From assembly GCF_003112535.1 (NCBI RefSeq), contig NZ_BEWA01000018.1, positions 96,661 to 160,660 of the forward strand: a stretch of 64,000 nucleotides of DNA, given 5' to 3'. Both the position numbers and the translations under genes were made by a program. Shown here piece after piece: positions 43,472 to 51,843 of the stretch; within the stretch, counting starts at the first letter, position 1, and every line of letters begins with the position of its first letter. The notes under the pieces are model-generated. The model saw nothing but the letters and a program-made list of their open reading frames with translations. It ran no database searches and was not told where the DNA came from. This stretch comes from Streptomyces rishiriensis (lineage in GTDB: Bacteria > Actinomycetota > Actinomycetes > Streptomycetales > Streptomycetaceae).

Positions 43472-43803
43472 CTAGATGAACGCGAGGGCGTTCTCGATGC
43501 CCTTCTTGAGGACCTCATCGGCGAGCTTCGAGTCGAAGGCGGCGCGGGACAGCTGCCGCGCCCCAGGCCTGCTTGCGCGTCCGCGCAGCGGCCGATCTAG
43601 TCGAGCAGGGCGGCGGAGGGACATCCGACGCCGCGCTGGTCCCGGTGCTCGGGCGACAGATAGCCGCGAACGAGATCCTCGAGTCCCGGGCAACCGGGCC
43701 GCCGGGCCGCAGAGTGCCGTACCGCGCCGCCTGCGCGCGTAGCTCCTCTCTGACGCCACAGGATCCTCCGTTCGATGCGCAGGGCCATTGCCTTGCACGT
43801 CAT
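43472..43803 (-). pseudogene. TetR regulator remnant with frameshift
   Basis: One leftward frame reads LEDLVRGYLSPEHRDQRGVG, then CPSAALLD, a TetR ligand-domain signature; after a shift near 43600 the second frame gives AAFDSKLADEVLKKGIENAL and the end ALAFI at 43472. No HTH is found in the 411-bp gap. It is a decayed regulator of the type still intact at 63159-63767. Confidence 0.6.
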
Positions 43804-43820
43804 CCCGAGCCTATGGTCTG

Positions 43821-43849
43821 TCGAATGTAATGTTATGACTCACATTTGA
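43821..43849. promoter_or_regulatory. Inverted repeat upstream of the amidase
   Basis: TCGAATGT (43821-43828) and ACATTTGA (43842-43849) form an inverted repeat with 7 of 8 matches and a 13-base spacer, 20 bases before the amidase start and next to the TetR remnant. It may be the former operator of that lost regulator. Confidence 0.35.
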
Positions 43850-43868
43850 TGATGCGTCAGAGTCAGAG

Positions 43869-45368
43869 ATGAGGCACGCCGTGAGTGACGTCCCCTTCCA
43901 GCCCGCAGTGGAGCAGTCACGCGCGCTGGCCGCGGGTGAGATCTCGAGCCGGGAACTCGTCGAGCTCTATCTTGAGCGGATCGCCACCCATAACACCGCG
44001 TTGAACGCGGTGGTGACCCTTGACCCCGAGCGGGCCCGTCGCGAGGCCGGGGAAGCGGACGCCGCGCGGGCGGCCGGGCGAGACCTCGGTCCTCTGCACG
44101 GTGTGCCGATCACGGTCAAGGACAGCTTCGAGACAGCCGGGATGCGCACCGTCTGCGGGCGGACAGACCTCAAGGACTACGTGCCCGACCACGACGCCGA
44201 GGCGGTCAAGCGGCTGCGTTCGGCCGGTGCCGTGATCATGGGGAAGAGCAACATGCCTCCGGGCAACCAGGACGTCCAGGCCGACAACCCGGTGTTCGGT
44301 CCTTCATCGAACCCGTGGGACACGACCCGTACCTCGGGCGGATCCGCCGGGGGCGGCGCCGTCGCCACCGCCGCGGGCCTCACGGCGTTCGACTTCGGCT
44401 CGGAGATCGGCGGATCGACCAGGATCCCGTCCCACTTCAACGGCCTGTACGGGCACAAGTCGACCTGGCGGTCCATACCCCTCATCGGGCATGTGCCCTA
44501 CGGCCCGGGCCCGGGACGATGGACCGAGGCCGACATGGGCTGCGGCGGCGCGCAGGTCCGCGACGCCCGTGACCTCGTCCCGATCCTGCGGGCAACGGTC
44601 GGGCCCGCCGACTACGACGGCGGTTTCAGCTACACACTCGCACCGCCGCGCGCGACCAAGCTCGCCGACTTCCGGGTCGCCGTCTGGAGCGAGGATCCCT
44701 CGTGTCCGGTGGACAGCGACGTCGCGGCTGCCGTAGACGACGCGGTCGCTGTGCTGCGGACGGCCGGCGCGAAGATCACGGTGCAGCCCGCCGGCCTCCC
44801 TGTCGACATCGCGACGAATCACGAGAAGGCCTTCCAGCCCCTGCTCTTCGGCGCGGGCGACCGCACCGGCCTCGCTCCTGCCTCCAGCGCCGCAGTGCTG
44901 GCCCGGTTCGTCCAGCACCCGCGGGGTGACGCCGGTCCCGCCCTGCTCGGAACCTTCCAGTCCCACTATCACTGGCTGCAGGCCCACATGGTGCGCAATG
45001 AGATCCGGCAGCGATGGTTCGAGTTCTTCCAGGACTTCGACATCGTGCTCATGCCGGTCACCCCGACGGCCGCCCCCGCCCACCACAACAAGCTGATCGA
45101 CTGGTTCGGGCGGCCATTCGAAGTCGAAGGTGTGCGACGCCCTTACTGGGACCAGGTCAAGTGGAGCGCCGTCGCCAACGTCTCCGGGGGGCCGGCGACG
45201 ACCATCCCGGTGCGCCGAGGCAGGAGCGGACTGCCCATCGGTCTGCAGGCCATGGGCCCGAGCGGGGGCGATCTCACCACCATCGAGTTCGCCGCCCTGC
45301 TGGGCCGGGAAGTGGACGGCTTCGTGCCGCCTCCGGCCTTCGTCCAGACCCCCACCACTGGACCCTGA
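43869..45368 (+). CDS. Amidase signature family hydrolase
   Basis: A 499-residue amidase (glutamyl-tRNA amidotransferase A/fatty-acid amide hydrolase fold). The Ser-Ser-Lys triad is Lys84 in HGVPITVKDSF, Ser159 in RTSGGSAGGGAVATAAG and Ser183 in FGSEIGGSTRIPSHF. Other family segments are GKSNMPPGNQD and WSAVANVSGGPATTIPV. No gatB or gatC is near, so it is a catabolic amidase rather than part of tRNA amidation. GTG 43881 is an alternative start with a better-spaced GAGG. Substrate unknown. Confidence 0.9.
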   Translation: MRHAVSDVPFQPAVEQSRALAAGEISSRELVELYLERIATHNTALNAVVTLDPERARREAGEADAARAAGRDLGPLHGVPITVKDSFETAGMRTVCGRTDLKDYVPDHDAEAVKRLRSAGAVIMGKSNMPPGNQDVQADNPVFGPSSNPWDTTRTSGGSAGGGAVATAAGLTAFDFGSEIGGSTRIPSHFNGLYGHKSTWRSIPLIGHVPYGPGPGRWTEADMGCGGAQVRDARDLVPILRATVGPADYDGGFSYTLAPPRATKLADFRVAVWSEDPSCPVDSDVAAAVDDAVAVLRTAGAKITVQPAGLPVDIATNHEKAFQPLLFGAGDRTGLAPASSAAVLARFVQHPRGDAGPALLGTFQSHYHWLQAHMVRNEIRQRWFEFFQDFDIVLMPVTPTAAPAHHNKLIDWFGRPFEVEGVRRPYWDQVKWSAVANVSGGPATTIPVRRGRSGLPIGLQAMGPSGGDLTTIEFAALLGREVDGFVPPPAFVQTPTTGP

Positions 45369-45398
45369 CCACCCGCCCGAAAACCCCGAAGAACGACG

Positions 45399-46023
45399 AT
45401 GCACAGCTTGAGCCGCAACGCGTCACGACTGCGGACGGATTCCGCGTCCCGCTACCCGGAACGCACCGCGATCGTCTTCGGCGACGACCGCATCACGTAC
45501 GAGGCCCTCGACGCCGCCAACCGGGGGGGCGAACCTGCTCGTCTCGCGCGGGATCCAGCCCGGGGACAAGGTCGTGCTGTCATGCCCCGATTCTCCAACA
45601 TCTACTTCGGCATCCTCAAGGCCGACGCCGCGGTCGTGCCGCTGAACGTGCTGTTGCAGGGCCGCGAGGTCGCCTACCACCTCACCGGCTTCGACGCGAA
45701 GGGTGTACTTCGCCTTCGAGGGAACCCCGGAGCTGCCGATCGGGAAGGCCGCCTGGAAGGGATTCCGCGAGAGCACGGACTGCACCGAGTTCTTCCTGAT
45801 CGAGAGCGGCGGCGCGCCGTAGTCCGGGGACGAGACGCCGGAGTCCTACACCTCGGTCGTAGCCGAGCAGCCCGTGACGTTCCGGACGGTCGAACGCGAC
45901 GAAGACGACACAGCGGTGGTCCCCTACACGTCCGGCACAACCGGCCACCCCAAGGGCGCGGAGCTGCGTCACCGCAATGTGTATGACAACGCGCTCGCCG
46001 GCATCGACCTGTTCGTTTCGAGG
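45399..46023 (+). pseudogene. Acyl-CoA ligase pseudogene, frameshifted and truncated
   Basis: The N-terminal 200 or so codons of an ANL ligase can be followed in three frames: RYPERTAIVFGDDRITYEALDAANR; after a run of seven G at 45523 GANLLVSRGIQPGDKVVLSC; then FSNIYFGILKADAAVVPLNVLLQGREV; then YFAFEGTPELPIGKAAWKGF, an internal TAG near 45821, and VVPYTSGTTGHPKGAELRHRNVYDN. The C-terminal 300 residues are missing; sequence identity stops just before the end of the lpdA gene. At least three shifts plus a stop make sequencing error unlikely as the full cause. Confidence 0.85.
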
Positions 46024-46036
46024 GGGCAGCGCCCTG

Positions 46037-47449
46037 CTACATGTTGATCATGTGGCCCGCGAGGCCGTGGACGGCTTCCTTGACCGCCTCGCCCAGGGTG
46101 GGGTGGGCGTGGACGTTGCGGGCGACCTCATGGACGGTGAGGTCCCACTGCTGGGCCAGGGTCAGCTCGGGAAGGAGTTCGGTGACGTCGGGGCCGATGA
46201 GGTGGCCGCCGAGGAGTTCGCCGTACTTGCCGTCGCTGATCAGCTTGACGAAGCCGGTGGCGTCGCCGAGGCCGTGGGCCTTGGCGTTCGCGGTGAACGG
46301 GAACTTGGCCACCTGGACGTCGTACCCCTTCTCCCTCGCCTGCGCCTCGGTGTAGCCGAAGCTCGCGATCTGCGGCTGGCAGAACGTGGAGCGCGGGATC
46401 ATCACGTAGTCCAGCTCCATGGTCTCCGCGTCCGCGATCGTCTCGGCGGCGACCACGCCCATCGCCTCGGCGGCGTGCGCGAGCATCAGCTTCGCGGTGA
46501 CGTCCCCGATGGCGTAGATGTGCGGGACGGAGGTGCGGCAGCGGCCGTCCACGTCGATCGCGCCGCGCTCGGTGACGCGGACGCCGGTGTTCTCCAGGCC
46601 GTATCCGGTGACGTTCGGGGCGAAGCCGATGGCCTGCAGGACCTTGTCGGCCTCCAGCACCTGCTGGGTGCCGTCCTTGCCGGTGACGGTGACCCGCACC
46701 CGCGGGCCGGACTCGTCGATCGACTCGACGCGGGTCGAGGTGAGCACGTCGATGCCCAACTTCCGGTACTGCTTGGCCAGTTCGGTGGAGACCTCGGCGT
46801 CCTCCAGCGGGGCGATACGGTCCAGGAACTCGACGACGGTGACCTTGACGCCGTAGTTGTGCAGCACATAGGCGAACTCGACGCCGATGGCCCCGGCGCC
46901 GGCGATCACGATCGACTGCGGCAGGTCCTCGGCGAGGATCTGCTCCTCGTACGTCACCACGCGCGCGCTGCGCTTGGTGCCGGGCAGCAGCTTGGGGGTC
47001 GCCCCGGCGGCGATGATGCAGTTCTCGAAGCCGATGGTGCGGGTGTTGCCGTCGTAGTCGGCCACCTGGAGTGTGTGCGGGTCGAGGAACGTGCCGCGTC
47101 CGCTGATTTCGGTGATCTTGTTCTTCTTCATCAGGTAGTGGACGCCCTTGACCCGGCCGTCCGCGACCTTCCGGCTGCGGCGGAAGGCCTCCCCGTAGTC
47201 GAAGGAGACCTGTCCGTCGACCTTGATGCCGAAGGTCTTCGCCTCGCGCGTGAAGATGTGTGCGAGTTCGGCGTTGCGCAGCAGGGCCTTGGTGGGGATG
47301 CACCCCACGTTCAGGCAGACGCCGCCCCAGTACCTCTCCTCGACGACCGCGACGCGCTTGCCCAGTTGGGCGGCCCTGATGGCGGCCACGTACCCGCCTG
47401 GGCCCGCGCCGAGTACGACGACGTCGAAGTGCTCACCCTGCTCGTCCAT
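46037..47449 (-). CDS. lpdA: Dihydrolipoyl dehydrogenase
   Basis: A 470-residue E3 flavoenzyme that reoxidises dihydrolipoamide in 2-oxoacid dehydrogenase complexes. FAD motif VVLGAGPGGYVAAIRAAQLG, redox disulfide GGVCLNVGCIPTKALL (Cys residues about 44 and 49), NAD motif VIAGAGAIGVEFAYVL, YAIGDVTAKLMLAHAAEAMG, and the His-Glu dyad HAHPTLGEAV near the C-terminus. ATG at 47449. No E1 or E2 gene is adjacent, so it is a stand-alone, possibly extra, copy. Its 3' end abuts the ligase pseudogene. Confidence 0.94.
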   Translation of the reverse strand: MDEQGEHFDVVVLGAGPGGYVAAIRAAQLGKRVAVVEERYWGGVCLNVGCIPTKALLRNAELAHIFTREAKTFGIKVDGQVSFDYGEAFRRSRKVADGRVKGVHYLMKKNKITEISGRGTFLDPHTLQVADYDGNTRTIGFENCIIAAGATPKLLPGTKRSARVVTYEEQILAEDLPQSIVIAGAGAIGVEFAYVLHNYGVKVTVVEFLDRIAPLEDAEVSTELAKQYRKLGIDVLTSTRVESIDESGPRVRVTVTGKDGTQQVLEADKVLQAIGFAPNVTGYGLENTGVRVTERGAIDVDGRCRTSVPHIYAIGDVTAKLMLAHAAEAMGVVAAETIADAETMELDYVMIPRSTFCQPQIASFGYTEAQAREKGYDVQVAKFPFTANAKAHGLGDATGFVKLISDGKYGELLGGHLIGPDVTELLPELTLAQQWDLTVHEVARNVHAHPTLGEAVKEAVHGLAGHMINM

Positions 47450-47580
47450 GGACCTTCCCTTTCCACTGGGAGGGTCGACTCCACGTCAGTGGCCGACTCG
47501 CTCCCGATCGCACAACCTGTTCATCAACTCAGTCGCTGTGGTTCAACGCCCCGGTGCCTTGATCAATGCCCACGCAGCGA

Positions 47581-48756
47581 TCACCGACGGGCCAACGCCC
47601 CGTCGACTTCGTGTACTCCCGCCTCGGCGGCACCGAGCCTGAGGGTGTCGAGCCCGAAGGCCGCGACCGGACCGTGCACACCGGGCTTGAGGACGGCATC
47701 CGGCGCCGCCGCACGGACTGCGCCCCACGCCAGGAGGGAGCCCGTCATCTCGTAGGGATCGGGTCCGGTGAGGGCCGTCGTGGCCAGGGGACGACCCTGG
47801 CCGTCGCGGGCGACCGCGATCACCAGGGAACGGCCGTCGGTGTCCGGCTCACGATGTGCTCCCGGGAGCCGCCCGGACCACCGCGTCAGAGCAGCCCGCA
47901 CCTTCGCCGACCTCAGCAAGGGCGCCTGGAGCATGGCGGCGATCTGCACCGGACGCGTCCACCGCCCGAGCCAGCCCATCCCCACCTCGACGCTCTCCAA
48001 CTGAGGGAAGACCTCAGGCAGGCCGAGATGCTCCGTGCCCGGGACGGTCATGGCCGGGCGTCGCACACCGGCGTAGCGGAAGGTGAGGACACGCTTGGCG
48101 GCCCGCTCGTCGACCAGTCGGGCAGAGGCTTTAGGGCGTGGAGAGCGGTAGGCGAACCCGTCCTCGGCCGCCGCGGCGACCAGCGTCTGGCGCGTGCCAC
48201 CCGTGGTCAGGTCCCAGGAGTCGCGCAGGGTGCTCCGGTAACGCAGCTCACTCCCGCGCCCCGAACGGGTGATGAAGTAACCGATCTCGACATGGGATGC
48301 GCGCTCGCCCGCCTGTTCCAGGGCCAAGGCGCCGGCGAGATTGCCGGGCACGTAGTCGTAGCCGAACGCGGGTACGAGAGTCGCTCCCCTGGCGGCCGCG
48401 ACGGAGTCCAGCTCAAGGAGGACCCGGCGGGCGAAGGGGCCCTCCCCCGTGGAGTCGAAGTAGCGCGCTCCCGCCCGCGCGGCAGCCCTGACTGTGGCCA
48501 TGCCCAGTTGCATGAACGGCCCGACCGTGGAGACGACCACATCGCTGGGGCCCAGAAGGCGCGTGAGGTGGGCGGAAGAGGTGACGTCCACTTCCGCCAC
48601 TGGCAGTTCCGCCTCGAAGCGGTCGGCCAGGGTCAGCATCTTCGTTCGGCTTCGCCCGACCAAGGTCGGCTTCTCACCTCGTGCGAGCAGTTCCCTGAGA
48701 ACTCGCCGCCCCGTGTACCCCGTCGCACCCAGCAACAAGATTCTGCGCTTTTCCAC
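47581..48756 (-). CDS. Saccharopine dehydrogenase-like NAD(P)-binding oxidoreductase
   Basis: A 391-residue protein. RRILLLGATGYTGRRVLREL is the N-terminal Rossmann motif, followed by LVGRSRTKMLTLADRF, SDVVVSTVGPFMQLG and YFDSTGEGPFARRVL, as in the saccharopine-dehydrogenase/trans-acting enoyl reductase family. GTG 48756 was chosen because family proteins begin just before this motif; an ATG at 48813 would overlap the TetR-type palindrome and lacks a Shine-Dalgarno. Divergent from a TetR gene that probably controls it. Reaction unknown. Confidence 0.82.
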   Translation of the reverse strand: MEKRRILLLGATGYTGRRVLRELLARGEKPTLVGRSRTKMLTLADRFEAELPVAEVDVTSSAHLTRLLGPSDVVVSTVGPFMQLGMATVRAAARAGARYFDSTGEGPFARRVLLELDSVAAARGATLVPAFGYDYVPGNLAGALALEQAGERASHVEIGYFITRSGRGSELRYRSTLRDSWDLTTGGTRQTLVAAAAEDGFAYRSPRPKASARLVDERAAKRVLTFRYAGVRRPAMTVPGTEHLGLPEVFPQLESVEVGMGWLGRWTRPVQIAAMLQAPLLRSAKVRAALTRWSGRLPGAHREPDTDGRSLVIAVARDGQGRPLATTALTGPDPYEMTGSLLAWGAVRAAAPDAVLKPGVHGPVAAFGLDTLRLGAAEAGVHEVDGALARR

Positions 48757-48812
48757 GGCTACGTCTGCCTTCCGGAGGGCATTCACGACGACCACTGACC
48801 GACCACGAGTCA

Positions 48813-48835
48813 TTCACTGACTTCAAGTCATTGAA
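48813..48835. promoter_or_regulatory. 23-bp palindromic operator of the TetR pair
   Basis: Arms TTCAnTGACTT and AAGTCAnTGAA surround a central C: a 23-bp near-perfect palindrome, 7 bases before the TetR ATG and upstream of the divergent oxidoreductase. Very probably the autoregulatory TetR operator. Confidence 0.7.
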
Positions 48836-48841
48836 TATACG

Positions 48842-49480
48842 ATGGTCAACATGAGAGGGCCAAACCGACGACAGCTATATGCGGAGCAGACCCGGGCGGA
48901 CCTGGTGGCGGCCGCGCGCAAACTCTTCGTCGACAACGGGTTCGCGGACACGTCGGTCGAGGCCATCACCGCGGCGGCGCAAGTGAGCAAGGGCACCTTC
49001 TACCACCACTTCCCGGACAAGAAGGCGATGTTCGCCGAGCTCTACACGGAGCTGCTCCAGCGGGTCGGAGCGCTCGCCGACGCGGCGTCCGAGGCGATCC
49101 GTGCGACGCCGGGCGAGCCTGCCTTGGCCGCCGTGTCGAACCTCACGCACGCCTTCTTGCAGCGGACCATCGACGATCCCCTGCATCGAGAGCTGATGGC
49201 CCAGGCGCCCTCGGTGCTGGTGGAGCAGTACCGGCACATCAACGACACGGTGGCCCAGCCGCCGATCGAACGGCTATTGACCGTCCTGGCCGAACGCGGT
49301 GACGTGGAACCGGACGTTCCGGTCGCCACCGTCGCCCGGCTGCTGTTGGCCGTCCTGTGCGAGGGCAACCAGATCATCGCCGCCGCGGCGGACCGGGAGG
49401 ACGCCCTGGCCAGGACGTTCCACACGATCACCCTGCTGATGTCGGGCCTGGCGGCGGACGGCGTCAGCGCGCACGGTTGA
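48842..49480 (+). CDS. TetR family transcriptional regulator
   Basis: A 212-residue regulator. The HTH (about residues 18-65) reads RADLVAAARKLFVDNGFADTSVEAITAAAQVSKGTFYHHFPDKKAM, quoted as AITAAAQVSKGTFYHHFPDK; the rest is an all-helical ligand domain. A 23-bp palindrome 7 bases before the start suggests autorepression and control of the divergent saccharopine-dehydrogenase-like gene. An alternative ATG three codons on (48851) is possible. Ligand unknown. Confidence 0.9.
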   Translation: MVNMRGPNRRQLYAEQTRADLVAAARKLFVDNGFADTSVEAITAAAQVSKGTFYHHFPDKKAMFAELYTELLQRVGALADAASEAIRATPGEPALAAVSNLTHAFLQRTIDDPLHRELMAQAPSVLVEQYRHINDTVAQPPIERLLTVLAERGDVEPDVPVATVARLLLAVLCEGNQIIAAAADREDALARTFHTITLLMSGLAADGVSAHG

Positions 49481-49530
49481 CGTCGACCAACGCCTGCAAC
49501 AGCACTCCTCGACCGCACCCGGCCGTGCCG

Positions 49531-50592
49531 CTACCGTGCCGCCTCGTTCTCGATGTCACGGACCAGGTCGATGGCCCGACCGAGAGTGGTGAGCCGAGCG
49601 TCGAGGGTCTCTCCGGCCGGATAAAAACGTACGGTGTCCACACCGGCGTCGCGCCACACACGCAGCCGCTGACGCACCATGGCCTCGGTTCCGATCAGAG
49701 TGGTCGCCAGCACCATTTCGTCGGTGACCAGGCCGGCCGCGCCCTCCCGGTCCCCGGCCTGCCAACGTGTCCGAACTTCGGCCGCCACCTCGGCCCAACC
49801 CTGGCGGCTGTAGGCATTGTTGTAGAAGTTCGTGGTCGCGGAACCCATGCCGCCGAGGCTGAAGGCCAGTTCCTTCTTGCGTCCGGCCACCATCGCGCTC
49901 AGCGCGTCCTCGTCGTCCGCGAAGGCGACCTCGGCACCTTGGCAGATGTCGAGGTCGGCACGGGCGCGACCGGCGGTGGCCAGGCCCTGGTCCAGGTGGT
50001 GGAAGTACGCCTCCTTGGCGCCCTCGGGCACGAAACTGGTGCCCAGCCACCCATCGGCGATCTCACCGGTCAGGTGCAGCATCTTCGGCGAGAGGGTGGC
50101 GAGGTAGACCGGAATGTCATGCTCGGCACGCATCGACAGACGCATGGGCTTCGCCTCCGCGCCCGGCAGGGGAATCCGGAACTCCTGTCCCGAGTAGGAG
50201 ACTTTGCCGCCCGCGGCGGCCTCCCGCACGATCTCGACGGTCTCCCGCATCCGCACCAGCGGGCGGGCGAAGGGCACGCCGTGCAGCCCCTCGATCACCT
50301 GCGGCCCGGAGGGGCCCAGTCCGAGAAGGAAGCGCCCCTGGGAGATCTGCGACAGTGTGATCGCGGCGCGGGCGATGGCCATCGGCGTACGGGTGCCGAG
50401 TTGGATGATTCCGGATCCGAGGAGCATGCGCTCGGTCTTCGCCGCGAGGTAGCCCAACGGCGAGGGAGCCTCGGAGCCCCACGCCTCCGCCACCCAGCAG
50501 ATGTCGAGACCGAGCTTCTCCGCCTCGGTGACATAGGCGACGATCTCCCGCCAGTCGCCCCCGGAAGCTTCGATCGTGGTGGAGGTACGCAT
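49531..50592 (-). CDS. LLM class flavin-dependent oxidoreductase
   Basis: A 353-residue luciferase-like TIM-barrel protein, probably F420 or FMN dependent. Typical segments are YVTEAEKLGLDICWVAEAWG, LGSGIIQLGTRTPMAIARAA, LSQISQGRFLLGLGPSGPQV, KPMRLSMRAEHDIPVYLATL and EIADGWLGTSFVPEG. The ATG at 50592 shares its first base with the upstream TGA (TGATG), so it is translationally coupled to the SRPBCC gene. In mycobacterial and Streptomyces relatives such enzymes act on aromatic, polyketide or sterol substrates. Cofactor not proven. Confidence 0.88.
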   Translation of the reverse strand: MRTSTTIEASGGDWREIVAYVTEAEKLGLDICWVAEAWGSEAPSPLGYLAAKTERMLLGSGIIQLGTRTPMAIARAAITLSQISQGRFLLGLGPSGPQVIEGLHGVPFARPLVRMRETVEIVREAAAGGKVSYSGQEFRIPLPGAEAKPMRLSMRAEHDIPVYLATLSPKMLHLTGEIADGWLGTSFVPEGAKEAYFHHLDQGLATAGRARADLDICQGAEVAFADDEDALSAMVAGRKKELAFSLGGMGSATTNFYNNAYSRQGWAEVAAEVRTRWQAGDREGAAGLVTDEMVLATTLIGTEAMVRQRLRVWRDAGVDTVRFYPAGETLDARLTTLGRAIDLVRDIENEAAR

Positions 50593-51125
50593 CAGAGCCT
50601 CGCCTCGCCCGCGGGCCGGGCCCTCTCGGCCAGCTTCTTGATCTCTTCGAGGGTGATGGTCATGTTGGCCTCGAACTCCCGCATGCGCACGAAGACGATC
50701 TTCTGCTCCTTCTCCGGCATGCGATCGATGGCGAAGGAGAGGCCCGAAGGGGCCGGCCCCATCTGCATCCATTCGCTCAGCAGAGTGCCACCGCCCTGCG
50801 GCTCCAACGTGAACCGCCAGATCGCGGTTGGGTCCTGCGGGTTCTCGACGCTCCAGGCAAGCAGCCTCGGCGGCTCGTACTCGACGATGTGGGAGGTGGT
50901 GGTCCACTCCCCGAGTGCCTCGTGCTTGCTCCTGCCGATGAACCGGGCTCCCAGAGCAGGGGCGGTCCTGCCATCCAGCCATTCGACGTGCTGCAGCTCG
51001 GAGCTCATACGCGGCATCAGCTCGATGTCGGACACGAGCGGCCACACCTGTTCGGGCGGAGCAGCGATCCAGGTGCGAACCTCCACCGTCGGCTTGTCCG
51101 CATAGCGCGCGCCTGTCCAATCCAT
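50592..51125 (-). CDS. SRPBCC (START/polyketide cyclase-like) family protein
   Basis: A 177-residue helix-grip protein: VRTWIAAPPEQVWPLVSDIELMP at the N-terminus, GARFIGRSKHEALGEWTTTSHIVEYEPP in the middle and a long C-terminal helix, MTITLEEIKKLAERARP. These bind hydrophobic ligands and may be cyclases, hydrolases or carriers. It is co-transcribed and coupled (TGATG) with the LLM oxidoreductase, suggesting both act on the same bulky substrate. A TTGACA-like hexamer on the same strand at 51204-51209 may be a -35 element. Confidence 0.85.
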   Translation of the reverse strand: MDWTGARYADKPTVEVRTWIAAPPEQVWPLVSDIELMPRMSSELQHVEWLDGRTAPALGARFIGRSKHEALGEWTTTSHIVEYEPPRLLAWSVENPQDPTAIWRFTLEPQGGGTLLSEWMQMGPAPSGLSFAIDRMPEKEQKIVFVRMREFEANMTITLEEIKKLAERARPAGEARL

Positions 51126-51238
51126 GTTCCTGCAGCCTCCATGCCGATCCGAGAACTCCCATGACCAGACGTGACCAGTAAAGTTGCGTAGATAGACTCA
51201 CATGTCAAGGGAAACGCCGCTCCGGCAGAGCCGCGGAG

Positions 51239-51748
51239 TCAGCCGGCGAAACGCTCTCGGACATCCGGCCGTTCGGCCAGATGTGGCGGATAGCCGGGGC
51301 CCATACGAGGACTGGTGTTCTCCGCGGTCATCTGCTCCCCGCAGGAAGAACACACCACCTCGGCATGGGCTTCCTGTCCGCAGACCTCGTGACGCATGAC
51401 TACCGGCGGGCCCTCTTCACCGGACAGCCAGCGGTCCCCCCACCGGTTCATCACCAGCAGCACACCGTAGAAGTCGCGCCCCTTCTCCGTGAGCACGTAG
51501 TCGTACCGAACCGGCTCCGTCTGGTACGGCCGTTTCTCCAGCAGCCCCTCATCCACCAACCGGCGCAACCGGTCCGTCAATGTGTTGCGCGCGATCCCCA
51601 GTGACACCTGGAACGCGTCGAACCGCCGGATCCCGTAGAACGCCTCACGCAGCACCAACGGCGTCCACCAGTCCCCGAGCAAGTCCATGGTGCGCGCGAT
51701 CGAACAGGGCCAGTGCGCAAAGGATGTCCGCCTCATGACAGTCAGCAT
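51239..51748 (-). CDS. HxlR family transcriptional regulator
   Basis: A 169-residue winged-helix regulator: CSIARTMDLLGDWWTPLVLREAFYGIRRFDAF, quoted as CSIARTMDLLGDWWTPLVLR, then SLGIARNTLTDRLRRLVDEGLLEKRPY and RYDYVLTEKGRDFYGVLLVM. A C-terminal four-cysteine patch (EVCGQEAHAEVVCSSCGEQ) could bind metal. ATG 51748 has GGAC upstream; 51736 is an alternative and a longer frame begins at 51796. It lies upstream of the SRPBCC-LLM unit and may control it or the divergent SDR gene. Confidence 0.87.
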   Translation of the reverse strand: MLTVMRRTSFAHWPCSIARTMDLLGDWWTPLVLREAFYGIRRFDAFQVSLGIARNTLTDRLRRLVDEGLLEKRPYQTEPVRYDYVLTEKGRDFYGVLLVMNRWGDRWLSGEEGPPVVMRHEVCGQEAHAEVVCSSCGEQMTAENTSPRMGPGYPPHLAERPDVRERFAG

Positions 51749-51821
51749 AGGTTCGTCCAGTCGTGAGACCCAGCACGTGGAGCGGCGACAGTTCATACGC
51801 GCGACATCTTGCGCTCAATAA

Positions 51822-51834
51822 ATAACGAAGTTAT
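51822..51834. promoter_or_regulatory. ATAAC-N3-GTTAT operator, copy 1
   Basis: ATAACGAAGTTAT within AAATAAC-N3-GTTATGT, 9 bases before the SDR ATG. The same 14 fixed positions occur at 53504-53520 beside the TetR gene, so this promoter is likely in the same TetR regulon. Confidence 0.65.
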
Positions 51835-51843
51835 GTTGCCGCC

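Noticed and set aside
43869..45368. GatA subunit of the Asp/Glu-tRNA amidotransferase
   Set aside because: No gatB or gatC is adjacent, and the setting is an accessory catabolic region.
45521..45530. The run of seven G as a mere sequencing error in the CoA ligase
   Set aside because: Removing one G mends only the first shift; two more shifts, a stop and the missing C-terminus remain.
45977..47755. 592-codon rightward frame
   Set aside because: It is the mirror of the lpdA gene, which has full family motifs on the other strand. High GC makes such antisense frames common.
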